A stretch of DNA of 64,000 nt from Blastococcus sp. Marseille-P5729 (lineage in GTDB: Bacteria; Actinomycetota; Actinomycetes; Mycobacteriales; Antricoccaceae). The number at the start of each line of letters is the position of its first letter. The stretch's first letter is position 1. The stretch is taken from assembly GCF_900292035.1 (NCBI RefSeq), contig NZ_OMPO01000003.1, positions 248,001 to 312,000 on the forward strand, read 5' to 3'. Positions 33,513-42,047 of the stretch are shown one piece after another. The position numbers and the translations under genes are program-made. The notes beneath the pieces were generated by a model that saw only the letters and a list, made by a program, of their open reading frames with translations, ran no database searches and was not told where the DNA came from.

Positions 33513-35020
33513 GAGGGTGCTCCTCCCGTGTCGAGAGCTCGCAGCTGCTGCCAGAGCATGAAGTACGAACGGTGAATCGTGTGTCCGATCCGGCTTTGGG
33601 CCGGCGTGGAGCCGAAGGTGGCGAAGCTGCGCCACCTGCCGGCGGCGTCGAAGGCGGCCTGGACGAGGTCGGGCAGTGGCGCACCGTGCCTGCCCAGCAT
33701 GTCGTCCGGACCGGATCCGGTGACGAGCTGCCGGACCTCGTCGAACATGTCGTCGGGTAGCTCGACCTTGCCGCTGGTCACGAGAGTGGCGGCTTCCAGC
33801 AGGCGAAGCTGCTGCGCTTCGGGGTGCTGGTAGAGCTCCTCGAGGAAGTCGTAGATCGTGTCACGGATCTGTGGAGGGGACTTCGCGGCCAGCTCGTCGA
33901 GCGAGGTCAGCGCAACCGCGGACTTGATGTCGTCGGCCCGCACGCTGAACACGCCGTCGATGATCCGGTGCAGATCGGGAAAACCGGACTGCGCCTCAAG
34001 CAGCTGGCGTAGGGCGCCGGTGGTGATCTGCGGATCGGCGAGGATCGCATCGACGGCCTTGCGTGCGCCGTACCGGTCGAGCCGGGTCAACAGCCGTTCG
34101 CGGGCATCGACGTCGACCGGGATCTCGGGCCGTACGAAGAAGTCGGTCGACATGAACAGGACGTCGCGACTGGCCTCGTCGAGTGCCGCGATCTCGCGCA
34201 GCGTCTGGGCATCGGCCTCGGTGAAGTTGCCCGTGAGCGCCGACTCGGCCATCAGCCCCACGAGGGGCAGCACCTGCGAGACGGCGTGCCGCAGCGTGTG
34301 CGAGTGCTCGGCGGCCAGCTCGGCAGCGGCCGCCATCGGGTCGTCGGCCTGAACCTGGTCGGCCTTGTTGAGGATCGCGAGCGCGTTGATCGGGCTGCTG
34401 GTATGGCCGCCTGAGGTGCGGCGGAAGGCGCTCAGCGCGTCGGCGTCGTCGGCTCGGATGGACTGGGTGATGACGTAGAGGACCGCCTCCGCGGACGACA
34501 CGGCCTGCTGGGACCGCTCATCGACCTCGCCGGTGCCGCCGCCGAGCATCTCCTCGGTGCGCCCGGCACTCTGCTCGTGGAGCGAGGCCAGCCCCGGAGT
34601 GTCGATGATCGTCACCTGCCGCAGCGCGTCGTAGGTGAGGTAGGCATCCACGACCGCGACCTCCTCGGGCGCGCAGCCCAGATCCGCGGGGATGACGCCG
34701 TCGCCGTCGTACGGGATCGTCAGCACGCTGCCGTCGACCTTGCGCACCTCGACGCGATCGACCGTGCCGTACTGGAAGCGGGTCACCATCCGGGTGCACT
34801 CGCGGACGTCGGTCGCCGACACCCGCCGGCCGATCAGCGCGTTCACCACGGTGGACTTGCCCGATTTGATGCGACCGGCGACGGCGAGCTGCAATGGGCC
34901 TTCGAGACGGCCGAGGATGCCGCGGATCTGGTTCGCGGTCTCCGGCGGCACCTGCTGCACGAGCGAGCGAGCCATCTCGACGACGAGCGCGGACATGCGT
35001 CGCCGCTGCGGGCTGGTCAT
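33509..35020 (-). CDS. Dynamin-like GTPase (IniC-like)
   Basis: 503-residue GTPase shorter than its partner. G1 is AGRIKSGKST (about 48-57), G3 DTPGL (about 141-145, IIDTPGLASLHEQ) and G4 NKAD (about 218). Helical stalk segments follow; there is no obvious transmembrane stretch and no Pro-rich tail. AAGGAG lies eight bases before the ATG. It follows the Hsp70 stop by 51 bases and overlaps the GrpE-like gene. Pairs of unequal dynamin-like proteins are typical (IniA/IniC in mycobacteria, DynA/DynB in streptomycetes), one inserting in the membrane and one peripheral. Confidence 0.87.
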   Translation of the reverse strand: MTSPQRRRMSALVVEMARSLVQQVPPETANQIRGILGRLEGPLQLAVAGRIKSGKSTVVNALIGRRVSATDVRECTRMVTRFQYGTVDRVEVRKVDGSVLTIPYDGDGVIPADLGCAPEEVAVVDAYLTYDALRQVTIIDTPGLASLHEQSAGRTEEMLGGGTGEVDERSQQAVSSAEAVLYVITQSIRADDADALSAFRRTSGGHTSSPINALAILNKADQVQADDPMAAAAELAAEHSHTLRHAVSQVLPLVGLMAESALTGNFTEADAQTLREIAALDEASRDVLFMSTDFFVRPEIPVDVDARERLLTRLDRYGARKAVDAILADPQITTGALRQLLEAQSGFPDLHRIIDGVFSVRADDIKSAVALTSLDELAAKSPPQIRDTIYDFLEELYQHPEAQQLRLLEAATLVTSGKVELPDDMFDEVRQLVTGSGPDDMLGRHGAPLPDLVQAAFDAAGRWRSFATFGSTPAQSRIGHTIHRSYFMLWQQLRALDTGGAPS

Positions 35021-35071
35021 CGGGTGGCTCCTTTCCGGTCGGTGTATGCGGCCCCGGTACCGGTTCGCGGG

Positions 35072-36811
35072 TCAGAGGTTCGTGAACAGGATGATCAGCA
35101 GGATCACCGCGGTCACGCCGATCGCGGCCCAGATCAGCGGCTGCCAGTTGGTCTGCTGCGGTTGGCTCGCCGGCGGGCTGCTGTGCGGCGGGGCAGGCGG
35201 GCGCGCCGGTTGGGCGGCTGGCTGCGCGGGGCGGGCGATCGGGCCGGTCGCGGGTCGAGAGATCGAGCCGGTCGGCGGACGCTGCTGCGCGCCGGTGGAC
35301 GGCCGCGGGTTATTCGGCTGCGATATCGGCCCGCTGGCTGGTGACCTGGGCGCGGGGCGCTGCTGCGGGCCGGTCGTCGGCGATGGCCGCAGGGTGGGCC
35401 CGGTCGACGGGGCCGCCATCGGCCCGCTCATCGGGCGCGCGGCCGGATGCGCCCCACCGCCCGGCGAACGCTGCGGGCCCAGCTGACCCGGCTGCGGGAT
35501 CCGGCGAATGTTGCCGGTCGGCGCTTGCGGGCGGACGGTACGGATCTGCGGCAGCTCGCCCGGAGTCACCCGGCGGGTGGCGTCACCCATTCCCGAGCCG
35601 CCCGGGCCGGGAACCGGCCGGGGGCCGGGCATTCCCGGGCGGCCGGGCTGATTGCCCGCCGGCCCTCGGGGCGGGCTTTGCGGAGCACCGAGCTGCGGGA
35701 TGACGGGGGTGGCGTTCTGGTCCGGGCGGGCGCCGCGCTGGTTGCCCACGTTCAGGTAGAGGGCGCCGCTGGCGACCGTCGCCTCGGGCTGGTCGAGGGT
35801 CGCCGGAGTGACTCCGAGGCCCTCCTGGATCAGTCGCGCCACCAGCGGCACGCGCGAGGACCCACCGACCAGGTACACGCCGGCGAGCTTGTCGGCCGTC
35901 AGGTTCGCATCGCTGATGGTGGTCGAGAGCAGCTCGACCGAGCGGGCGAGGTTGGGGCGGATCAGCTCCTCGAACTCGCTGCGCGTGATGTGCACGTCGT
36001 GGAACGGCGCCGGGAAGGCGATGTCGGTGTGCGGGTGCCGCGACAACGCTTCCTTGCCTTCCTTGATGTCGACGGCGAGGGCGCGCTGCGCCCGCCGGCT
36101 CGCGGTATCGGTGGGGCGGTTGAGGCGTGCCCACTCCTCCGGATTCACTGTCTCTTGGCTCTTGCCGACGTGCTCGAGGATGGCGTGGTCGAAGTCCAGA
36201 CCGCCGAGGTCGGGCAGCCCGGCCTCGGCGGTGACCTCGAAGCCGTTATCGGTCTTCTGCACGATGGCGACGTCGAACGTGCCACCGCCGAGGTCGTACA
36301 CCGCCAGGGCCTGACCGGGCTGCATGTTGTGCCCGCCCTGGGTGACGAAGTGGGTGGCGGCGCCGACCGGTTCGGGGACGAGGATCGGATCGTCCGACAG
36401 CCCGGCCTCGCGGCAGGCCGCGACCAGGACGTCGCGACGGGTCTTGCGCCAGCGCGCGGGATGAGTGAGCCGGACGACGTCCGGTTTGGCGCCGTCGAAC
36501 TGCAGCTGGAACTCCTGCAGGACCCGCTTCAGGACGGCGGCGATCGCCTGCCGCACAGGGATGACGTCGCTGCCGAGCAGCATCTCCCCGTCGTCGATCC
36601 GCCGCTTCGGGTTGGGTTCGTAGCGGCTCGGATCGATGCGGGCCTGCCGGTCGGCGTCGCGACCGACCGCGATGGTGCCGTCCTCGGCCAGGTAGATCGA
36701 GCTGGGGACGAGCGGGCTGCCGTCGATCGTGAGCAGGCGTGGCGCAGCACCATCGACCGACACGGCGGCGACCGTGTTCGAGGTACCGAAGTCGATCGCG
36801 AGTACGCGCAT
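35072..36811 (-). CDS. Membrane-anchored Hsp70-like ATPase lacking substrate-binding domain
   Basis: 579-residue Hsp70-family protein. The actin-like ATPase domain spans about residues 1-360, with IDFGTSNT (6-13), VYDLGGGTFDVA (about 185-196), and GVYLVGGSSRVPLV (about 328-341). No peptide-binding domain follows. Instead there is a 190-residue Pro/Gly/Arg/Gln-rich disordered linker and a single C-terminal helix (about 556-577: LIWAAIGVTAVILLIILF), so it should be tail-anchored with the ATPase in the cytoplasm. The ATG at 36811 begins the ATPase fold exactly; a longer frame upstream looks non-coding. It is the first gene of the operon with two dynamins and a GrpE-like protein. Confidence 0.87.
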   Translation of the reverse strand: MRVLAIDFGTSNTVAAVSVDGAAPRLLTIDGSPLVPSSIYLAEDGTIAVGRDADRQARIDPSRYEPNPKRRIDDGEMLLGSDVIPVRQAIAAVLKRVLQEFQLQFDGAKPDVVRLTHPARWRKTRRDVLVAACREAGLSDDPILVPEPVGAATHFVTQGGHNMQPGQALAVYDLGGGTFDVAIVQKTDNGFEVTAEAGLPDLGGLDFDHAILEHVGKSQETVNPEEWARLNRPTDTASRRAQRALAVDIKEGKEALSRHPHTDIAFPAPFHDVHITRSEFEELIRPNLARSVELLSTTISDANLTADKLAGVYLVGGSSRVPLVARLIQEGLGVTPATLDQPEATVASGALYLNVGNQRGARPDQNATPVIPQLGAPQSPPRGPAGNQPGRPGMPGPRPVPGPGGSGMGDATRRVTPGELPQIRTVRPQAPTGNIRRIPQPGQLGPQRSPGGGAHPAARPMSGPMAAPSTGPTLRPSPTTGPQQRPAPRSPASGPISQPNNPRPSTGAQQRPPTGSISRPATGPIARPAQPAAQPARPPAPPHSSPPASQPQQTNWQPLIWAAIGVTAVILLIILFTNL

Positions 36812-37147
36812 TATCACCCCTACACCTGTTCTTCGTGACGCGACGGCGCCCGGATCCACGGTTCGCGGGGCCAACACGCCACCTGACATCCTGCCATGTG
36901 GAACGCCCCCGGAGAGGGTGCCTGCTCGTCTCGGACGAAGCGAGCGGCCGGTTCGCTCCCCGGTGCCCGAGACAGATCGCTCAGCGCGCATGCGTCGTCG
37001 GGTGCCTAGCAGTCGAGCCTGGCTCATCCCCGGTCAACGGCAGGCAAACCAATGGTCACGGTTTGTCTAACAACCGCTGGTCCCTACGGACCCGCGTTAG
37101 TGTGTCCGGAGCGCAGCCGAACTGGACCCGAAACGAAGGACGGCTCT
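36812..37147. other. Divergent promoter region of Hsp70 and EspI-like genes
   Basis: 336 bases between divergent starts. No reading frame, RNA or long repeat was recognised. AAGGA stands eight bases before the GTG of the EspI-like gene, and AGGGGTG precedes the Hsp70 ATG. The region is large enough for two promoters and shared control. Confidence 0.5.
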
Positions 37148-39283
37148 GTGGGCAAGAAGAAGGACGACACCGACGACGAGCTGTGGCTGGCGGAGATCCG
37201 CGCGAGCAAGGACGACGACTTCCACTCGATCAGCGGTGCTTCGTTGCCGCCCGATCCCTGGCTCGACGGTCCGCAGCCCGGCGCGATCGACCGTGGCGCG
37301 CCACCGCAGGCGCCTGATCCGTTTGCCGCTCCCGCCCCGGACCAGCTGCCCCCAGCGTTCGCGGACCGCCAGAGCACCACCCCGGCCGACCCGTGGGCGC
37401 ACGTGGACGACACTCCGGCCCCCGCGCCCCCGTCGGACGAGCCGGTCAGCCAGTGGGCGCCGCACACGCCACCTCCGCCGGCCCCGATGCCTACCGCCGC
37501 GCCCCGCAGCGAGGATCCGGGGATGCCGATCGTCCAGGGGCCGCGCGAGCCGATGCCCATCCCCCGCATCGAGGACCCGTGGGCTCCGCGTCCAGCAGAG
37601 CGCGCGGACGCCGAGCAGCTGCAGCAGCCCGGCTACGAGATCCCGCGGCTCCAGCCCGAGCAGCACCCTCCGGCGCCGCCGGAGCAGGTTCGTGTCGACT
37701 CGGGCCGGGTCGCGGAGACAACCATGGCGCAGGAACCGGCCGAGCCGCACGGCGGGCGCCACGCCCTGCCCGAGAACGGCGACCCCGCCGAACCGTCCGA
37801 GCCCACCAGGCCTGCCGAGCCCGCCGAGTCCAGCAAGCCCGCCGAGTCGGCCGAGCCCCGCATGCCCGCCGAGCCGGCCCCGCTGAAAGCACCGGACGGC
37901 GGCTCGGACCCGTGGACCGCGGTCGCCGGGTCGACACCGCTGCGCCAGGCATGGGAGGGCGCCCCGGCTCATCAGGGTTCCGGCCAGCAGTTCGCCACCC
38001 TGCCGTCGATGCCGGCGCGGCGCGATCAGCAGCCGGGATTCCCGCCGCAGGCGCCGGCCGCCGCGGGGCCGGTGACCCCGCCGGCCCGCGACGCGCAGAC
38101 CGCCTATCAGGGACAGCCCGGTGGCGCCTATCAGGGACAACCCGGTGGAGCGACAGCGCAACACGCGCCCGGCGGTTCCCCGCCCGCGCAGACCGACCCG
38201 TTCCGGTCCGCGGAGTCCGGTAGCTTCCACGCGCCCCAGGCCCCGCAGACCGGCGCGTTCGCCGTCCCGCAGCAAGGCCACAACGGAGGTGTTCCGTCGC
38301 AGCTCGGCGGGCAGCAGGCCCCCTCGCCTTCGATCATGCCGCTCGACCTGAGCGACGCCGCACTGGTGAAGCAGCGCACGGAGACGCCGGAGGGCGGGTG
38401 GCGGCGCGCGGTCTACAAGGCATCCTTCGGCGGCATCAACCCGGGAATCTCGCGGGAGCAGGCTGAGAAGAACGCACTCATCGAGCGGATCCGCACGCCC
38501 ATCCGTGGCTGCCATAAGATCGCCGTCGTCAGCCTCAAGGGCGGTATCGGGAAGACCACGACCACCTCGTGCCTCGGGCTGACCCTCGCCCACTACCGCG
38601 GAGACCGGGTCGTCGCGCTCGATGCCAACCCGGATGCCGGAACCCTTGCCGAGCGACTCACCGGCGTCACTGACGTCTCGGTGCGCGACATGCTCGACAA
38701 CCTGGACAGCATCCGCTCGTTCACCGACATCTCGCGCTACATGTCCCTGGCCAGCCGGCTGCAGGTGCTCGCCTCCGATCAGGACGCAGAGGTCAGCGAG
38801 GCCTTCGATGCCGAGCAGTACAAGCGCGTCACCGATCTGCTCGCGCAGTACTACAACGTGATCCTCACCGATTCCGGCACCGGCATGCTGCACTCGGCGA
38901 TGCGCGGGACGCTCGAAGAAGCCGACTCGCTGGTCGTCGTCGGCGCGCCGAGCGTCGACGGCTCGTCACGCGCGGCGAAGACCCTGGACTGGCTCGTCGC
39001 GCACGGCTACGGCGATCTCGTCGCCGGATCGGTCGCGGTCATCTCGTCGGTGCGGGAGAAGTCGAACTCCGTCGACATGGGCGTGCTGCGCAACCACTTC
39101 GGCGCTCGCTGCCGGTCGGTGATCGAGATCCCGTTCGACCCGCACCTGGTGATCGGCGGCCGCATCGACATGTCGCAGATCAGCCCGCTCACGGAGCGGG
39201 CCTACCTGGAGCTGGCTGCGACGGTGGCCGACGGCTTCCGTGTCCCCACCAGCACCCGGCAGCCCGGCAACCCGGGGTACTAG
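37148..39283 (+). CDS. EspI-like MinD/ParA-family ATPase with Pro-rich N-terminus
   Basis: 711-residue protein. About residues 1-415 are Pro/Ala/Glu-rich and disordered, with a 24-base tandem repeat coding GAYQGQPG. The C-terminal ATPase begins with WRRAVYKASFGGINPG and RIRTPIRGCHKIAVVSLKGGIGKTT; the deviant Walker A K464GGIGKTT has the signature first Lys. ALDANPDAG and LTDSGTGMLHSAM follow. This layout matches the MinD-like EspI/type VII secretion-associated ATPases of mycobacteria. The GTG at 37148 has AAGGA upstream. Divergent placement suggests it works with the dynamin-Hsp70 operon, or it may serve a type VII secretion system outside the window. Confidence 0.85.
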   Translation: MGKKKDDTDDELWLAEIRASKDDDFHSISGASLPPDPWLDGPQPGAIDRGAPPQAPDPFAAPAPDQLPPAFADRQSTTPADPWAHVDDTPAPAPPSDEPVSQWAPHTPPPPAPMPTAAPRSEDPGMPIVQGPREPMPIPRIEDPWAPRPAERADAEQLQQPGYEIPRLQPEQHPPAPPEQVRVDSGRVAETTMAQEPAEPHGGRHALPENGDPAEPSEPTRPAEPAESSKPAESAEPRMPAEPAPLKAPDGGSDPWTAVAGSTPLRQAWEGAPAHQGSGQQFATLPSMPARRDQQPGFPPQAPAAAGPVTPPARDAQTAYQGQPGGAYQGQPGGATAQHAPGGSPPAQTDPFRSAESGSFHAPQAPQTGAFAVPQQGHNGGVPSQLGGQQAPSPSIMPLDLSDAALVKQRTETPEGGWRRAVYKASFGGINPGISREQAEKNALIERIRTPIRGCHKIAVVSLKGGIGKTTTTSCLGLTLAHYRGDRVVALDANPDAGTLAERLTGVTDVSVRDMLDNLDSIRSFTDISRYMSLASRLQVLASDQDAEVSEAFDAEQYKRVTDLLAQYYNVILTDSGTGMLHSAMRGTLEEADSLVVVGAPSVDGSSRAAKTLDWLVAHGYGDLVAGSVAVISSVREKSNSVDMGVLRNHFGARCRSVIEIPFDPHLVIGGRIDMSQISPLTERAYLELAATVADGFRVPTSTRQPGNPGY
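38102..38149 (+). repeat. 24-bp tandem repeat in coding sequence
   Basis: Two head-to-tail copies of a 24-base unit starting GCCTATCAGGGACA, differing at two positions. They encode AYQGQPGG twice in the disordered region of the EspI-like protein. Confidence 0.85.
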
Positions 39284-39480
39284 AGAGCATCACCGGGGCG
39301 CTCATCGGCGGCGACGACGGCAGCACGCCGGCCCCGAAGCTCGAGCAGGACGACGGCTGCGATGACCGACGCGGTGCCGAGAACCTGCGACCAGTCGAAG
39401 ACTCCCGCGTAGCAGGCCGCGCCGATCAGCACGGCGGCCACCCCGGACGAGCCCTCGTCGCGCAGGACCGCGTGGCCCGC
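39280..39480 (-). pseudogene. Possible C-terminal fragment of a membrane protein
   Basis: A minus-strand frame without a start codon reads DEGSSGVAAVLIGAACYAG, then FDWSQVLGTASVIAAVVLLE, LRGRRAAVV and a stop at 39280. Two hydrophobic helices followed by a basic end look like the tail of a transporter or a small membrane protein. The frame opens after a stop at about 39506. It may also start with a non-canonical codon. It lies in the 264-base spacer before the MFS gene. Confidence 0.3.
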
Positions 39481-39492
39481 GGGATCGCGAGG

Positions 39493-39511
39493 TAGTTCTA
39501 TACACTAACTA
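39493..39511. promoter_or_regulatory. AT-rich candidate operator before MFS exporter gene
   Basis: TAGTTCTATACACTAACTA has five-base inverted ends (TAGTT/AACTA) around an AT-rich core, a stretch rare in this genome. It lies 37-55 bases before the MFS start, where a promoter or MarR/TetR-type site would be. Confidence 0.35.
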
Positions 39512-39547
39512 TCTTTCCGCCTCATCCTTCGAGCTCAGTGAGAACCG

Positions 39548-41134
39548 GTGCCCACCACTTCAGCGTTGCCGCGCTTCCGTCGTACGACGAACGTCCGCAC
39601 GATCATTCTCGTGCTGAGCCTGTGTGGTCTGACCGTCTCGCTGCAGCAGACGTCTATGGTCGGCGCGCTCGCCGATCTGCCCGACGAGCTGGGCACCACT
39701 ACCGAGAACGTGTCGTGGATCGTCACCGTCACGCTGCTCACCAGCGCGGTCGCCATGCCGATCGTCTCGCGGCTGGCCGACATGTTCGGCAAACGCAAGA
39801 TGCTGCTGCTGTGCCTGGGCCTGGTGACCGTCGGCTCACTGATCGGCGCGGTAGGCGGCTCGCTGGCAGTGATCCTCCTCGGGCGCGCCCTTCAGGGGAT
39901 CAGCTTTGCGATCGTCCCGGTCGGCATCAGTGTCATGCGCGATCTGCTGCCGGCCCACCGCATCGGGGCGGCAGTCGCGCTGATGAGCGCCACCCTCGGC
40001 ATCGGTGGCGCGATCGGTCTACCGGTGGGCGGGCTCATCTACAGCACGTGGGGGCTGAGCGCGGTCTTCCTGATGAGCGCGGCGGTGGGCTTCATCCTGC
40101 TGGTGCTCGTGCCGTTGGTGGTCTCCGAGTCGACGATTCGCTCGCCGGGCCGTGTCGACTATGTGGGCTCGATCCTGCTGTCGGCCGCCTTACTGGCGTT
40201 GCTGCTGCCGATCTCCAAGGGCGCGGTGTGGGGCTGGGGCAGCGGACTGACGATCGGGCTGTTCGCCGCCTCGGTGGTGCTCATCGTGATCTGGATTCCC
40301 TACGAGCTGCACCGCACACAGCCGCTGGTCGACCTGCGGACCATGGCCCGCCGTCCGGTCATGCTCACCAACGTGGCGACGGTGCTCATCGGCTTCAGCA
40401 TGTTCGGGCAGCTGCTCGGCGTCACCCAGTTGCTCACCCTGCCCGAGGGGGTCGGTGCCGGCTACGGCTTCTCGCCGTTGCAGGCCGGGCTGTTCCTGCT
40501 GCCCTCGGGCATCGTCATGGTGCTGCTGGCGCCGGTGTCCGCGGCCATCTCGAACCGGTATGGCGCGAAGACGACGCTGCTGACCGGTGGCTGCCTCGTC
40601 GTCCTCGGCTACTTGGTGATGATCCCGTGGATCGGCTCTCTCGTGGCCCTGCTCGTGGGCTCGACGGTCATGGGCTCGGGCATCGCGCTGGCGTACGCCG
40701 CCATGCCGACGCTGATCATGCGTTCGGTACCGGTGACCGAGACCGCGTCGTCGAACGGGCTCAACGCCCTCCTGCGCAGCATCGGCACCTCGTCGTCCTC
40801 GGCGGTGGTGGCGCTGATGCTCTCCTCGGACGTCGTCCACACCGGCGGCAGCGACGTGCCCACCACGCACGCGTTCCAGATGATCTTCATCGTCTCGGCG
40901 ATCGGGGCTGCTGTCGGCACGGCCGTGGCGACGATGCTTCCGCCGCACCGCGCGAGCCTCTCCAACGAGGAGGCCTTCACGTCGGTTCGGGACCCCGGCG
41001 CGGAGTACGACCCGCCGTCCGTCGTGGCCGAGCGCGCCGAGATCGAGTACGAGATCGCCGAGGGCCGCTCCATGCACCATCACGAGCGTGAGCCCGCGGC
41101 GAAGGACCGAAGCTCGTCGCGGGAGGGCGGCTGA
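39548..41134 (+). CDS. MFS drug exporter, DHA2 (14-TM) type
   Basis: 528-residue exporter with about 14 membrane helices. Motif A is SRLADMFGKRKMLL (about residues 75-88); helix 4 has LGRALQGISFAIVPVGISV, and motif C-like GATLGIGGAIGLPVGG lies in helix 5. The start is GTG. The last 60 residues are cytoplasmic and charged, with a His-rich MHHHEREPAAK stretch. The stop lies 55 bases inside the convergent PfkB gene. DHA2 exporters extrude drugs and dyes; no substrate can be assigned. Confidence 0.88.
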   Translation: MPTTSALPRFRRTTNVRTIILVLSLCGLTVSLQQTSMVGALADLPDELGTTTENVSWIVTVTLLTSAVAMPIVSRLADMFGKRKMLLLCLGLVTVGSLIGAVGGSLAVILLGRALQGISFAIVPVGISVMRDLLPAHRIGAAVALMSATLGIGGAIGLPVGGLIYSTWGLSAVFLMSAAVGFILLVLVPLVVSESTIRSPGRVDYVGSILLSAALLALLLPISKGAVWGWGSGLTIGLFAASVVLIVIWIPYELHRTQPLVDLRTMARRPVMLTNVATVLIGFSMFGQLLGVTQLLTLPEGVGAGYGFSPLQAGLFLLPSGIVMVLLAPVSAAISNRYGAKTTLLTGGCLVVLGYLVMIPWIGSLVALLVGSTVMGSGIALAYAAMPTLIMRSVPVTETASSNGLNALLRSIGTSSSSAVVALMLSSDVVHTGGSDVPTTHAFQMIFIVSAIGAAVGTAVATMLPPHRASLSNEEAFTSVRDPGAEYDPPSVVAERAEIEYEIAEGRSMHHHEREPAAKDRSSSREGG

Positions 41135-42021
41135 GCTCCTCGACGGGTGCAGACGAACGCTGCCGCGTCCACGCCTCGGCGCAGCGCGTCGTCGACATCC
41201 GCCCCGGTGGCGTACGCCGACAGGAAGCCGGCCATGAACGTGTCACCGGCTCCCACGGTGTCGACCACCTCGACCCGGCGTCCGGGAACGGAGTGCCGAG
41301 TGCCGTCGGGGGCGCTCGCCGCAGCCCCCTGAGCACCTAGGGTGACGACCGCCAGCGAGCACCCGGCGTCTGCCGCCCACCGGCCGAGCACGTCGATGGC
41401 CTCACCCCGGTCTCCGGAGCCGCGGGCCAAGAAGGCGACGTCCTCGTCGGAGGCCTTCAGGACGCCTCCGCGGGCGCCGACGATCTCGATCCACCGCGAG
41501 GCCGCAGACCAATAGGCCTGTGGGTCGGGGATCACGGCTGGCCGCACGTTCAGGTCGATCGACATCGGGCCGCCATGGGCAGCCGCCCAGTCGGCGAGCA
41601 CGGCCGCGCCGGGCGGCACGACGAGCGCGAGCGAGGCCAGGTGCAGCCAGTCCTCCGCGGAGGTCTGCGCAAGCTCCTCGGGCCGCCACGTGAAGTTCGC
41701 CGTGCCGGCGAAGTGGAAGGTGTAGCTCGCCTGAGCCCGCTCGTCGAGACTGACGACGGCCAGCGAGGTCGGGTCGTCGACCACCACCGCCCGCTCCAGC
41801 CGGACGCCGTTGCCCGCCAGATGCCGCTGCAGCTGCCGGCCGAACCGGTCCCGCGACAGCCGGCCGCAGAACTGCACATCGTTGCCCAGCCTGGCCAGCG
41901 CGATCGCGGTATTCATCGGACCGCCGGCGGACAGCGCCGCCCAGCTGCTGTGGAAGGAGTCGACGTCGCGCTCAGGCACGAGGTCGATGAGTGCCTCGCC
42001 GCACACCGTGAACCGTTGCAT
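41080..42021 (-). CDS. PfkB-family carbohydrate kinase
   Basis: 313-residue ribokinase-like sugar kinase. The N-terminal PfkB motif is GGPMNTAIALARLG (about 33-46), and the C-terminal ATP-binding/catalytic motif is DTVGAGDTFMAGFL (about 252-265) with the catalytic Asp. MSIDLNVRPAVIPD is the usual substrate-side strand. The family includes fructokinases, 2-keto-3-deoxygluconate kinases and nucleoside kinases; fructokinase-like is the best guess. No sugar transporter or hydrolase gene accompanies it. Its 3' end overlaps the MFS gene by 55 bases in antisense. Confidence 0.85.
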   Translation of the reverse strand: MQRFTVCGEALIDLVPERDVDSFHSSWAALSAGGPMNTAIALARLGNDVQFCGRLSRDRFGRQLQRHLAGNGVRLERAVVVDDPTSLAVVSLDERAQASYTFHFAGTANFTWRPEELAQTSAEDWLHLASLALVVPPGAAVLADWAAAHGGPMSIDLNVRPAVIPDPQAYWSAASRWIEIVGARGGVLKASDEDVAFLARGSGDRGEAIDVLGRWAADAGCSLAVVTLGAQGAAASAPDGTRHSVPGRRVEVVDTVGAGDTFMAGFLSAYATGADVDDALRRGVDAAAFVCTRRGAQPPSRDELRSFAAGSRS

Positions 42022-42047
42022 CGCCTCACGCTAGCCCGGCGACGGCG

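Noticed and set aside
37097-38893. 598-codon minus-strand frame opposite the EspI-like gene
   Set aside because: Caused by the GC-rich Pro repeats of the sense gene. The sense frame has the Walker motif and a ribosome-binding site.
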